Assembly: GCA_037893225.1 (NCBI GenBank)
Contig: JAZGUH010000411.1
Coordinates: 372,001 to 436,000, forward strand
Reading direction: 5' to 3'
DNA length: 64,000 nucleotides
Origin: Hippasteria phrygiana
Lineage: Eukaryota > Echinodermata > Asteroidea > Valvatida > Goniasteridae
Shown here in pieces: positions 1-9,835 of this stretch. The notes beneath the pieces were generated by a model. It was given only the letters and a program-made list of their open reading frames with translations. It did not search any database and was not told the origin of the DNA. How positions within the stretch are numbered: the stretch's first letter is position 1; the number at the start of each line of letters is the position of its first letter. Position numbers and translations under genes: made by a program.

Positions 1-227
1 TACCCCAGGGAATTTGACATGCATGGAGCAATAAATAGACGGTAACATGTACACAGATGTTGGCCGGAAAGAAAATAAACATTGCGAGGTTTGCATTTTC
101 TCCACAAGTTTTAACTCTAGGAATCCGCCGATGATTGCAACATGTAGCGCCAGATCTAAGCTATCCATACATGTCAAAATTACTGTATTTGGTTTATATT
201 TCATGCAATTATGAATGAGTAAAGCAC
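1..227. repeat. Partial A1g monomer at the left edge
   Basis: The window opens five bases into a monomer. It has gcatttt, aatccg and gtatttggtttat, and ends in gcacgtc just before T1, so it is the A1g member of a T cassette whose C monomer lies outside the window. Confidence 0.93.
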
Positions 228-417
228 GTCATACCCTAGGGAATTTGACAGGCATGGAGCAATAAATAGAAGGTAATATGCACACAGATGTTGACAAGTG
301 TTAACTCTAAGAAGCCGCCGATAATTGCAACATGTAGCGCCAGATCTAAGCTATCCATACATGTCAAAATTACTGAATTTGGTTGATATTTCATGCAATT
401 ATGAATGAGTAAAGCAA
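228..417. repeat. Deleted monomer T1 (190 bp)
   Basis: A B-type head (gtcataccctaggg, gacagg, agaaggtaatatgc) is joined directly at 293/294 (gatgttg then acaagtg) to the second half of a monomer. Exactly 41 bp are missing, matching 485-525 of the next monomer: the ggccgg stretch, the second AATAAA, the gcgagg CpG and the gaattttctcc block. I see no microhomology of note at the junction. The same junction in all nine T copies means one deletion event spread by amplification. Confidence 0.95.
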
Positions 418-555
418 GTCCATACCCCAGGGAATTTGACATGCATGGAGCAATAAATAGACGGTAACATGTACACAGATGTTGGCCGGAAAGAAAATAA
501 ACATTGCGAGGTTTGAATTTTCTCCACAAGTTTTAACTCTAAGAAGCCGCCGATA

Positions 556-607
556 ATTGCAACATGTAGCGCCAGATCTAAGCTATCCATACATGTCAAA
601 ATTACTG
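556..607. other. Near-invariant core of the monomer (representative)
   Basis: In all classes the stretch from attgcaacatg through AGATCT (574-579) to attactg is almost unchanged, while the first 75 bases of the monomer hold most class differences. The exceptions I noticed are tagtgcc in some A2 copies, tacctgtc in A2*, and single bases at 23883, 41627 and 61239. An invariant block flanked by variable sequence is what a protein-binding site would look like, but homogenisation by recombination could leave the same trace. No known binding site was recognised. Confidence 0.6.
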
Positions 608-681
608 AATTTGGTTGATATTTCATGCAATTATGAATGAGTAAAGCAAGTCCATACCCCAGGGAATTTGACATGCATGGA
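586..681. repeat. Inverted repeat across the monomer junction (representative)
   Basis: The left arm tccatacatgtcaaaatt (586-603) and the right arm aatttgacatgcatgga (665-681, next monomer) are reverse complements apart from one mismatch and one extra A. The 61 bases between them span the monomer border. Classes with gacaggcatgg have one further mismatch in the right arm. The pair recurs at every junction, so each arm could also pair with the partner inside its own monomer (433-449). Confidence 0.8.
622..637. repeat. Short palindrome ttcat-gcaatt-atgaa (representative)
   Basis: Five-base arms flank a six-base A+T-rich centre, inside the spacer of the larger inverted repeat. Classes ending in caattttgaatg lose one arm position (atgaa becomes ttgaa). 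It is present in most monomers but is short, so its significance is uncertain. Confidence 0.55.
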
Positions 682-881
682 GCAATAAATAGACGGTAAC
701 ATGTACACAGATGTTGGCCGGAAAGAAAATAAACATTGCGAGGTTTGAATTTTCTCCACAAGTGTTAACTCAAAGAAGCCGCCGATAATTGCAACATGTA
801 GCGCCAGATCTAAGCTATCCATACATGTCAAAATTACTGTATTTGGTTTATATTTCATGCAATTTTGAATGAGTAAAGCAA

Positions 882-1112
882 GTCATACCCTAGGGAATTT
901 GACAGGCATGGAGCAATAAATAGAAGGTAATATGCACACAGATGTTGGCCGGAAAGAAAATAAACATTGCGAGGTTTGAATTTTCTCCACAAGTGTTAAC
1001 TCTAAGAAGCCGCCGATAATTGCAACATGTAGCGCCAGATCTAAGCTATCCATACATGTCAAAATTACTGAATTTGGTTTATATTTCATGCAATTATGAA
1101 TGAGTAAAGCAA
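882..1112. repeat. Monomer class B (231 bp, gtcataccctaggg head)
   Basis: B lacks one C at the left border (gtcata), giving 231 bp. It has the palindrome ccctaggg (an AvrII-type CCTAGG site), gacaggcatgg and agaaggtaatatgcacac. Members start at 882, 4085, 6361, 8446, 9605, 11458, 12617, 14239, 15629, 17482, 19567, 21652, 23969, 25128, 26055, 27677, 31344, 34780, 36402, 41460, 46055, 47677, 49995, 50922, 54126, 55748, 57603, 59225 and 62006. The copies at 9605, 12617 and 14239 have an A1g-like middle (gcatttt, aatccg). The copy at 15629 reads cccttggg (T at 15639). The copy at 2504 (called Bv) reads tactctaggg and has an A1 body after its head. Confidence 0.9.
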
Positions 1113-1576
1113 GTCCATACCCCAGGGAATTTGACATGCATGGAGCAATAAATAGACGGTAACATGTACACAGATGTTGGCCGGAAAGAAAATAAACATT
1201 GCGAGGTTTGAATTTTCTCCACAAGTGTTAACTCTAGGAAGCCGCCGATGATTGCAACATGTAGCGCCAGATCTAAGCTATCCATACATGTCAAAATTAC
1301 TGAATTTTGTTGATATTTCATGCAATTATGAATGAGTAAAGCAAGTCCATACCCCAGGGAATTTGACATGCATGGAGCAATAAATAGACGGTAACATGTA
1401 CACAGATGTTGGCCGGAAAGAAAATAAACATTGCGAGGTTTGCATTTTCTCCACAAGTTTTAAATCTAGGAATCCGCCGATGATTGCAACATGTAGCGCC
1501 AGATCTAAGCTATCCATACATGTCAAAATTACTGTATTTGGTTTATATTTGATGCAATTATGAATGAGTAAAGCAA

Positions 1577-1807
1577 GTCATACCCAAGGGAATTTGACAG
1601 GCATGGAGCAATAAATAGAAGGTAATATGCACACAGATGTTGGCCGGAAAGAAAATAAACATTGCGAGGTTTGAATTTTCTCCACAAGTTTTAACTCTAA
1701 GAAGCCGCCGATAATTGCAACATGTAGCGCCAGATCTAAGCTATCCATACATGTCAAAATTACTGAATTTGGTTGATATTTCATGCAATTATGAATGAGT
1801 AAAGCAA
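1577..1807. repeat. Monomer class B' (231 bp, gtcatacccaaggg head)
   Basis: B' differs from B by cccaaggg at the left border; the rest of the head (gacagg, agaaggtaatatgcacac) is as in B. It opens most of the higher-order units in the left half. Members start at 1577, 4780, 6824, 9836, 12848, 14470, 16092, 18177, 20262, 22579, 28372, 32039, 37329, 42387, 48604, 51617 and 60152. Confidence 0.9.
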
Positions 1808-2039
1808 GTCCATACCCCAGGGAATTTGACATGCATGGAGCAATAAATAGACGGTAACATGTACACAGATGTTGGCCGGAAAGAAAATAAACATTGCGAG
1901 GTTTGAATTTTCTCCACAAGTTTTAACTCTAGGAAGCCGCCGATGATTGCAACATGTAGCGCCAGATCTAAGCTATCCATACATGTCAAAATTACTGAAT
2001 TTGGTTGATATTTCATGCAATTATGAATGAGTAAAGCAA

Positions 2040-2271
2040 GTCCATACCCCAGGGAATTTGACAGGCATGGAGCAATAAATTAAAGGTAATCTGCACACAG
2101 ATGGTGGCCGGGAAGAAAATAAACATTGCGAGGTTTGAATTTTCTCCACAAGTGTTAACTCTAAGAAGCCGCCGATAATTGCAACATGTAGCGCCAGATC
2201 TAAGCTATCCATACATGTCAAAATTACTGTATTTGGTTTATATTTCATGCAATTTTGAATGAGTAAAGCAA
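2040..2271. repeat. Monomer class C (diverged head)
   Basis: C is the most diverged full-length class. It reads gacaggcatgg, then aattaaaggtaatctgcac and gatggtggccgggaag. Members start at 2040, 2967, 5243, 13311, 14933, 28835, 29721, 32502, 33388, 34316, 36633, 37792, 39605, 40533, 41691, 42850, 44663, 45591, 47908, 49067, 51153 (hybrid head), 51848, 52734, 53662, 55979, 56211, 57139, 59456, 60615, 62237 and 62933. None lies between about 15.2 and 28.8 kb. A sub-form with gaggtgtgaat instead of gaggtttgaat is seen at 34316, 40533, 45591, 53662 and 57139, each two monomers after an E monomer. Confidence 0.9.
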
Positions 2272-2503
2272 GTCCATACCCCAGGGAATTTGACATGCAT
2301 GGAGCAATAAATAGACGGTAACATGTACACAGATGTTGGCCGGAAAGAAAATAAACATTGCGAGGTTTGCATTTTCTCCACAAGTTTTAACTCTAGGAAT
2401 CCGCCGATGATTGCAACATGTAGCGCCAGATCTAAGCTATCCATACATGTCAAAATTACTGTATTTGGTTTATATTTCATGCAATTTTGAATGAGTAAAG
2501 CAA
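2272..2503. repeat. Monomer class A1g (gcatttt, aatccgcc)
   Basis: A1g is an A1 head followed by gcattttctcc and aggaatccgccgatgattg, and usually gtatttggtttat near the right end. Copies start before the window edge (1-227) and at 1345, 2272, 3199, 4548, 5475, 6592, 15860, 22347, 28140, 29067, 31807, 32734, 38951, 44009, 52080 and 63165. The nine copies that precede a T monomer end in aaagcacgtc instead of aaagcaagtc. Confidence 0.88.
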
Positions 2504-3430
2504 GTCATACTCTAGGGAATTTGACAGGCATGGAGCAATAAATAGACGGTAACATGTACACAGATGTTGGCCGGAAAGAAAATAAACATTGCGAGGTTTG
2601 AATTTTCTCCACAAGTTTTAACTCTAGGAAGCCGCCGATGATTGCAACATGTAGCGCCAGATCTAAGCTATCCATACATGTCAAAATTACTGAATTTGGT
2701 TGATATTTCATGCAATTATGAATGAGTAAAGCAAGTCCATACCCCAGGGAATTTGACATGCATGGAGCAATAAATAGACGGTAACATGTACACAGATGTT
2801 GGCCGGAAAGAAAATAAACATTGCGAGGTTTGAATTTTCTCCACAAGTTTTAACTCTAGGAAGCCGCCGATGATTGCAACATGTAGCGCCAGATCTAAGC
2901 TATCCATACATGTCAAAATTACTGAATTTGGTTGATATTTCATGCAATTATTAATGAGTAAAGCAAGTCCATACCCCAGGGAATTTGACAGGCATGGAGC
3001 AATAAATTAAAGGTAATCTGCACACAGATGGTGGCCGGGAAGAAAATAAACATTGCGAGGTTTGAATTTTCTCCACAAGTGTCAACTCTAAGAAGCCGCC
3101 GATAATTGCAACATGTAGCGCCAGATCTAAGCTATCCATACATGTCAAAATTACTGTATTTGGTTTATATTTCATGCAATTTTGAATGAGTAAAGCAAGT
3201 CCATACCCCAGGGAATTTGACATGCATGGAGCAATAAATAGACGGTAACATGTACACAGATGTTGGCCGGAAAGAAAATAAACATTGCGAGGTTTGCATT
3301 TTCTCCACAAGTTTTAACTCTAGGAATCCGCCGATGATTGCAACATGTAGCGCCAGATCTAAGCTATCCATACATGTCAAAATTACTGTATTTGGTTTAT
3401 ATTTCATGCAATTATGAATGAGTAAAGCAC

Positions 3431-3620
3431 GTCATACCCTAGGGAATTTGACAGGCATGGAGCAATAAATAGAAGGTAATATGCACACAGATGTTGACAA
3501 GTGTTAACTCTAAGAAGCCGCCGATAATTGCAACATGTAGCGCCAGATCTAAGCTATCCATACATGTCAAAATTACTGAATTTGGTTGATATTTCATGCA
3601 ATTATGAATGAGTAAAGCAA
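3431..3620. repeat. Deleted monomer T2 (190 bp)
   Basis: Same 41 bp deletion as T1, preceded by A1g ending in gcacgtc and followed by A1. It opens the 10-monomer unit and lies 3203 bp after T1. Confidence 0.95.
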
Positions 3621-5706
3621 GTCCATACCCCAGGGAATTTGACATGCATGGAGCAATAAATAGACGGTAACATGTACACAGATGTTGGCCGGAAAGAAAA
3701 TAAACATTGCGAGGTTTGAATTTTCTCCACAAGTTTTAACTCTAAGAAGCCGCCGATAATTGCAACATGTAGCGCCAGATCTAAGCTATCCATACATGTC
3801 AAAATTACTGAATTTGGTTGATATTTCATGCAATTATGAATGAGTAAAGCAAGTCCATACCCCAGGGAATTTGACATGCATGGAGCAATAAATAGACGGT
3901 AACATGTACACAGATGTTGGCCGGAAAGAAAATAAACATTGCGAGGTTTGAATTTTCTCCACAAGTGTTAACTCAAAGAAGCCGCCGATAATTGCAACAT
4001 GTAGCGCCAGATCTAAGCTATCCATACATGTCAAAATTACTGTATTTGGTTTATATTTCATGCAATTTTGAATGAGTAAAGCAAGTCATACCCTAGGGAA
4101 TTTGACAGGCATGGAGCAATAAATAGAAGGTAATATGCACACAGATGTTGGCCGGAAAGAAAATAAACATTGCGAGGTTTGAATTTTCTCCACAAGTGTT
4201 AACTCTAAGAAGCCGCCGATAATTGCAACATGTAGCGCCAGATCTAAGCTATCCATACATGTCAAAATTACTGAATTTGGTTTATATTTCATGCAATTAT
4301 GAATGAGTAAAGCAAGTCCATACCCCAGGGAATTTGACATGCATGGAGCAATAAATAGACGGTAACATGTACACAGATGTTGGCCGGAAAGAAAATAAAC
4401 ATTGCGAGGTTTGAATTTTCTCCACAAGTGTTAACTCTAGGAAGCCGCCGATGATTGCAACATGTAGCGCCAGATCTAAGCTATCCATACATGTCAAAAT
4501 TACTGAATTTTGTTGATATTTCATGCAATTATGAATGAGTAAAGCAAGTCCATACCCCAGGGAATTTGACATGCATGGAGCAATAAATAGACGGTAACAT
4601 GTACACAGATGTTGGCCGGAAAGAAAATAAACATTGCGAGGTTTGCATTTTCTCCACAAGTTTTAAATCTAGGAATCCGCCGATGATTGCAACATGTAGC
4701 GCCAGATCTAAGCTATCCATACATGTCAAAATTACTGTATTTGGTTTATATTTGATGCAATTATGAATGAGTAAAGCAAGTCATACCCAAGGGAATTTGA
4801 CAGGCATGGAGCAATAAATAGAAGGTAATATGCACACAGATGTTGGCCGGAAAGAAAATAAACATTGCGAGGTTTGAATTTTCTCCACAAGTTTTAACTC
4901 TAAGAAGCCGCCGATAATTGCAACATGTAGCGCCAGATCTAAGCTATCCATACATGTCAAAATTACTGAATTTGGTTGATATTTCATGCAATTATGAATG
5001 AGTAAAGCAAGTCCATACCCCAGGGAATTTGACATGCATGGAGCAATAAATAGACGGTAACATGTACACAGATGTTGGCCGGAAAGAAAATAAACATTGC
5101 GAGGTTTGAATTTTCTCCACAAGTTTTAACTCTAGGAAGCCGCCGATGATTGCAACATGTAGCGCCAGATCTAAGCTATCCATACATGTCAAAATTACTG
5201 AATTTGGTTGATATTTCATGCAATTATGAATGAGTAAAGCAAGTCCATACCCCAGGGAATTTGACAGGCATGGAGCAATAAATTAAAGGTAATCTGCACA
5301 CAGATGGTGGCCGGGAAGAAAATAAACATTGCGAGGTTTGAATTTTCTCCACAAGTGTTAACTCTAAGAAGCCGCCGATAATTGCAACATGTAGCGCCAG
5401 ATCTAAGCTATCCATACATGTCAAAATTACTGTATTTGGTTTATATTTCATGCAATTTTGAATGAGTAAAGCAAGTCCATACCCCAGGGAATTTGACATG
5501 CATGGAGCAATAAATAGACGGTAACATGTACACAGATGTTGGCCGGAAAGAAAATAAACATTGCGAGGTTTGCATTTTCTCCACAAGTTTTAACTCTAGG
5601 AATCCGCCGATGATTGCAACATGTAGCGCCAGATCTAAGCTATCCATACATGTCAAAATTACTGTATTTGGTTTATATTTCATGCAATTATGAATGAGTA
5701 AAGCAC
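3431..5706. repeat. Higher-order unit II, 10 monomers, 2276 bp
   Basis: Order: T A1 A1 B A1 A1g B' A1 C A1g. It matches 228-2503 monomer for monomer, including the rare markers ctcaaagaag, taaatctagg in the A1g at 4548 (also at 1345) and gaattttgttgat just before it. The unit ends with caattatgaatg and gcacgtc, leading into T3, whereas the matching point in unit I ends in caattttgaatg and leads into Bv. Confidence 0.88.
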
Positions 5707-5896
5707 GTCATACCCTAGGGAATTTGACAGGCATGGAGCAATAAATAGAAGGTAATATGCACACAGATGTTGACAAGTGTTAACTCTAAGAAGCCGCCGA
5801 TAATTGCAACATGTAGCGCCAGATCTAAGCTATCCATACATGTCAAAATTACTGAATTTGGTTGATATTTCATGCAATTATGAATGAGTAAAGCAA
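5707..5896. repeat. Deleted monomer T3 (190 bp)
   Basis: Same deletion, 2276 bp after T2. It is the last T for 23.6 kb. Confidence 0.95.
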
Positions 5897-6823
5897 GTCC
5901 ATACCCCAGGGAATTTGACATGCATGGAGCAATAAATAGACGGTAACATGTACACAGATGTTGGCCGGAAAGAAAATAAACATTGCGAGGTTTGAATTTT
6001 CTCCACAAGTTTTAACTCTAAGAAGCCGCCGATAATTGCAACATGTAGCGCCAGATCTAAGCTATCCATACATGTCAAAATTACTGAATTTGGTTGATAT
6101 TTCATGCAATTATGAATGAGTAAAGCAAGTCCATACCCCAGGGAATTTGACATGCATGGAGCAATAAATAGACGGTAATATGTACACAGATGTTGGCCGG
6201 AAAGAAAATAAACATTGCGAGGTTTGAATTTTCTCCACAAGTGTTAACTCAAAGAAGCCGCCGATAATTGCAACATGTAGCGCCAGATCTAAGCTATCCA
6301 TACATGTCAAAATTACTGTATTTGGTTTATATTTCATGCAATTTTGAATGAGTAAAGCAAGTCATACCCTAGGGAATTTGACAGGCATGGAGCAATAAAT
6401 AGAAGGTAATATGCACACAGATGTTGGCCGGAAAGAAAATAAACATTGCGAGGTTTGAATTTTCTCCACAAGTGTTAACTCTAGGAAGCCGCCGATGATT
6501 GCAACATGTAGCGCCAGATCTAAGCTATCCATACATGTCAAAATTACTGAATTTGGTTGATATTTCATGCAATTATGAATGAGTAAAGCAAGTCCATACC
6601 CCAGGGAATTTGACATGCATGGAGCAATAAATAGACGGTAACATGTACACAGATGTTGGCCGGAAAGAAAATAAACATTGCGAGGTTTGCATTTTCTCCA
6701 CAAGTTTTAACTCTAGGAATCCGCCGATGATTGCAACATGTAGCGCCAGATCTAAGCTATCCATACATGTCAAAATTACTGTATTTGGTTTATATTTCAT
6801 GCAATTATGAATGAGTAAAGCAA
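5707..6823. repeat. Higher-order unit III, truncated T-led unit, 5 monomers
   Basis: Order: T A1 A2 B A1g. It starts as units I and II do, but its third monomer (6129) is already A2 and still holds the ctcaaagaag marker. After the A1g at 6592 the array switches to the 13-monomer family. The part 5897-6823 reappears at 15165-16091 (offset 9268). Confidence 0.85.
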
Positions 6824-7750
6824 GTCATACCCAAGGGAATTTGACAGGCATGGAGCAATAAATAGAAGGTAATATGCACACAGATGTTGGCCGGAAAGAA
6901 AATAAACATTGCGAGGTTTGAATTTTCTCCACAAGTTTTAACTCTAAGAAGCCGCCGATAATTGCAACATGTAGCGCCAGATCTAAGCTATCCATACATG
7001 TCAAAATTACTGAATTTGGTTGATATTTCATGCAATTATGAATGAGTAAAGCAAGTCCATACCCCAGGGAATTTGACATGCATGGAGCAATAAATAGACG
7101 GTAACATGTACACAGATGTTGGCCGGAAAGAAAATAAACATTGCGAGGTTTGAATTTTCTCCACAAGTTTTAACTCTAGGAAGCCGCCGATGATTGCAAC
7201 ATGTAGCGCCAGATCTAAGCTATCCATACATGTCAAAATTACTGAATTTGGTTGATATTTCATGCAATTATGAATGAGTAAAGCAAGTCCATACCCCAGG
7301 GAATTTGACATGCATGGAGCAATAAATAGACGGTAACATGTACACAGATGTTGGCCGGAAAGAAAATAAACATTGCGAGGTTTGAATTTTCTCCACAAGT
7401 TTTAACTCTAGGAAGCCGCCGATGATTGCAACATGTAGCGCCAGATCTAAGCTATCCATACATGTCAAAATTACTGAATTTGGTTGATATTTCATGCAAT
7501 TATGAATGAGTAAAGCAAGTCCATACCCCAGGGAATTTGACATGCATGGAGCAATAAATAGACGGTAATATGTACACAGATGTTGGCCGGAAAGAAAATA
7601 AACATTGCGAGGTTTGAATTTTCTCCACAAGTGTTAACTCTAAGAAGCCGCCGATAATTGCAACATGTAGCGCCAGATCTAAGCTATCCATACCTGTCAA
7701 AATTACTGTATTTGGTTTATATTTCATGCAATTTTGAATGAGTAAAGCAA

Positions 7751-7981
7751 GTCATACCCTAGGGAATTTGACATGCATGGAGCAATAAATAGACGGTAAT
7801 ATGTACACAGATGTTGGCCGGAAAGAAAATAAACATTGCGAGGTTTGAATTTTCTCCACAAGTTTTAACTCTAGGAAGCCGCCGATGATTGCAACATGTA
7901 GCGCCAGATCTAAGCTATCCATACATGTCAAAATTACTGAATTTGGTTGATATTTCATGCAATTATGAATGAGTAAAGCAA
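7751..7981. repeat. Monomer class Bx (B border on an A2 body)
   Basis: Bx has the 231 bp border gtcataccctaggg but then gacatgcatgg and agacggtaatatgtac, which is A2 sequence. It looks like a recombinant between a B head and an A2 body, with the exchange in the aatttgaca stretch just after the border. It occurs only at 7751, 10763, 16787, 18872, 20957 and 23274, each time directly after an A2* monomer, so it marks the 13-mer and 9-mer family. Confidence 0.85.
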
Positions 7982-8213
7982 GTCCATACCCCAGGGAATT
8001 TGACATGCATGGAGCAATAAATAGACGGTAATATGTACACAGATGTTGGCCGGAAAGAAAATAAACATTGCGAGGTTTGAATTTTCTCCACAAGTGTTAA
8101 CTCTAAGAAGCCGCCGATGATTGCAACATGTAGTGCCAGATCTAAGCTATCCATACATGTCAAAATTACTGAATTTTGTTGATATTTCATGCAATTATGA
8201 ATGAGTAAAGCAA
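7982..8213. repeat. Monomer class A2 (representative)
   Basis: A2 is like A1 but reads ggtaatatgtacac where A1 reads ggtaacatgtacac. In the 6.8-26 kb domain many A2 copies come in pairs; the first member of the pair often also carries gaattttgttgat near its right end and tagtgcc in place of tagcgcc (here the changed T is at 8134), a C-to-T change at a CpG. A2 first appears at 6129 and is absent from the leftmost 6 kb. A sub-form, called A2* in the block entries, has tacctgtc in place of tacatgtc. Confidence 0.9.
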
Positions 8214-9835
8214 GTCCATACCCCAGGGAATTTGACATGCATGGAGCAATAAATAGACGGTAATATGTACACAGATGTTGGCCGGAAAGAAAATAAACAT
8301 TGCGAGGTTTGAATTTTCTCCACAAGTGTTAACTCTAAGAAGCCGCCGATAATTGCAACATGTAGCGCCAGATCTAAGCTATCCATACATGTCAAAATTA
8401 CTGTATTTGGTTTATATTTCATGCAATTTTGAATGAGTAAAGCAAGTCATACCCTAGGGAATTTGACAGGCATGGAGCAATAAATAGAAGGTAATATGCA
8501 CACAGATGTTGGCCGGAAAGAAAATAAACATTGCGAGGTTTGAATTTTCTCCACAAGTTTTAACTCTAGGAAGCCGCCGATGATTGCAACATGTAGCGCC
8601 AGATCTAAGCTATCCATACATGTCAAAATTACTGAATTTGGTTGATATTTCATGCAATTATGAATGAGTAAAGCAAGTCCATACCCCAGGGAATTTGACA
8701 TGCATGGAGCAATAAATAGACGGTAACATGTACACAGATGTTGGCCGGAAAGAAAATAAACATTGCGAGGTTTGAATTTTCTCCACAAGTTTTAACTCTA
8801 GGAAGCCGCCGATGATTGCAACATGTAGCGCCAGATCTAAGCTATCCATACATGTCAAAATTACTGAATTTGGTTGATATTTCATGCAATTATGAATGAG
8901 TAAAGCAAGTCCATACCCCAGGGAATTTGACATGCATGGAGCAATAAATAGACGGTAACATGTACACAGATGTTGGCCGGAAAGAAAATAAACATTGCGA
9001 GGTTTGAATTTTCTCCACAAGTGTTAACTCTAGGAAGCCGCCGATGATTGCAACATGTAGCGCCAGATCTAAGCTATCCATACATGTCAAAATTACTGAA
9101 TTTGGTTGATATTTCATGCAATTATGAATGAGTAAAGCAAGTCCATACCCCAGGGAATTTGACATGCATGGAGCAATAAATAGACGGTAATATGTACACA
9201 GATGTTGGCCGGAAAGAAAATAAACATTGCGAGGTTTGAATTTTCTCCACAAGTGTTAACTCTAGGAAGCCGCCGATGATTGCAACATGTAGTGCCAGAT
9301 CTAAGCTATCCATACATGTCAAAATTACTGAATTTTGTTGATATTTCATGCAATTATGAATGAGTAAAGCAAGTCCATACCCCAGGGAATTTGACATGCA
9401 TGGAGCAATAAATAGACGGTAATATGTACACAGATGTTGGCCGGAAAGAAAATAAACATTGCGAGGTTTGAATTTTCTCCACAAGTGTTAACTCTAAGAA
9501 GCCGCCGATAATTGCAACATGTAGCGCCAGATCTAAGCTATCCATACATGTCAAAATTACTGTATTTGGTTTATATTTCATGCAATTTTGAATGAGTAAA
9601 GCAAGTCATACCCTAGGGAATTTGACAGGCATGGAGCAATAAATAGAAGGTAATATGCACACAGATGTTGGCCGGAAAGAAAATAAACATTGCGAGGTTT
9701 GCATTTTCTCCACAAGTTTTAACTCTAGGAATCCGCCGATGATTGCAACATGTAGCGCCAGATCTAAGCTATCCATACATGTCAAAATTACTGTATTTGG
9801 TTTATATTTCATGCAATTATGAATGAGTAAAGCAA

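Larger units (their letters stand above)
418..649. repeat. Reference monomer, class A1 (232 bp)
   Basis: This is the commonest class and a convenient reference. Diagnostic bases are gtccataccccaggg at the left border, gacatgcatgg, agacggtaacatg, gatgttggccggaaag, gaattttctcc and, near the right end, gaatttggttgat followed by caattatgaatg. Hand count for a typical A1 copy gives 90 G+C of 232 and six CpG sites. It carries one BglII-type site (AGATCT, 574-579) and two AATAAA hexamers on the plus strand (452-457 and 496-501). The 41 bp at 485-525 are the ones missing in class T. Some A1 copies have gtgttaac (a GTTAAC site) instead of gttttaac in the middle, and aagaagccgccgataattg instead of aggaagccgccgatgattg, so A1 is itself a group of haplotypes. 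Confidence 0.95.
228..3430. repeat. Higher-order unit I, 14 monomers, 3203 bp
   Basis: Order: T A1 A1 B A1 A1g B' A1 C A1g Bv A1 C A1g. The last four (2504-3430, 927 bp) repeat the pattern of the four before them (1577-2503, 927 bp). This is the only difference in plan from the next unit, so a local 4-monomer duplication is the simple explanation. The two 4-monomer copies are not identical: the second opens with tactctaggg and an A1 body, has TTA-type attattaatgag (T at 2952) where others have attatgaatgag, and gtcaac at 3083 where others have gttaac. The A1 at 650 carries the rare ctcaaagaag. Confidence 0.88.
6824..9835. repeat. 13-monomer higher-order unit, copy 1 (3012 bp)
   Basis: Order: B' A1 A1 A2* Bx A2 A2 B A1 A1 A2 A2 B. 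The A2* at 7519 carries tacctgtc (C at 7694). The copy differs from the next one at only two places that I noticed: A versus G at 8106/11118 and G versus T at 7653/10665. Confidence 0.9.

Noticed and set aside
221..236. gcacgtcat before T as a bZIP (ACGT-core) regulatory site
   Set aside because: The ACGT core is real, but it arises from one base change beside a monomer border, and no gene lies nearby to be regulated. It is kept only as a marker of the T cassette.
540..565. Hammerhead ribozyme core, known from some animal satellites
   Set aside because: gccgatga resembles part of the CTGATGA core but has C for T, and no GAAA follows in the right order. The minus strand offers nothing better.
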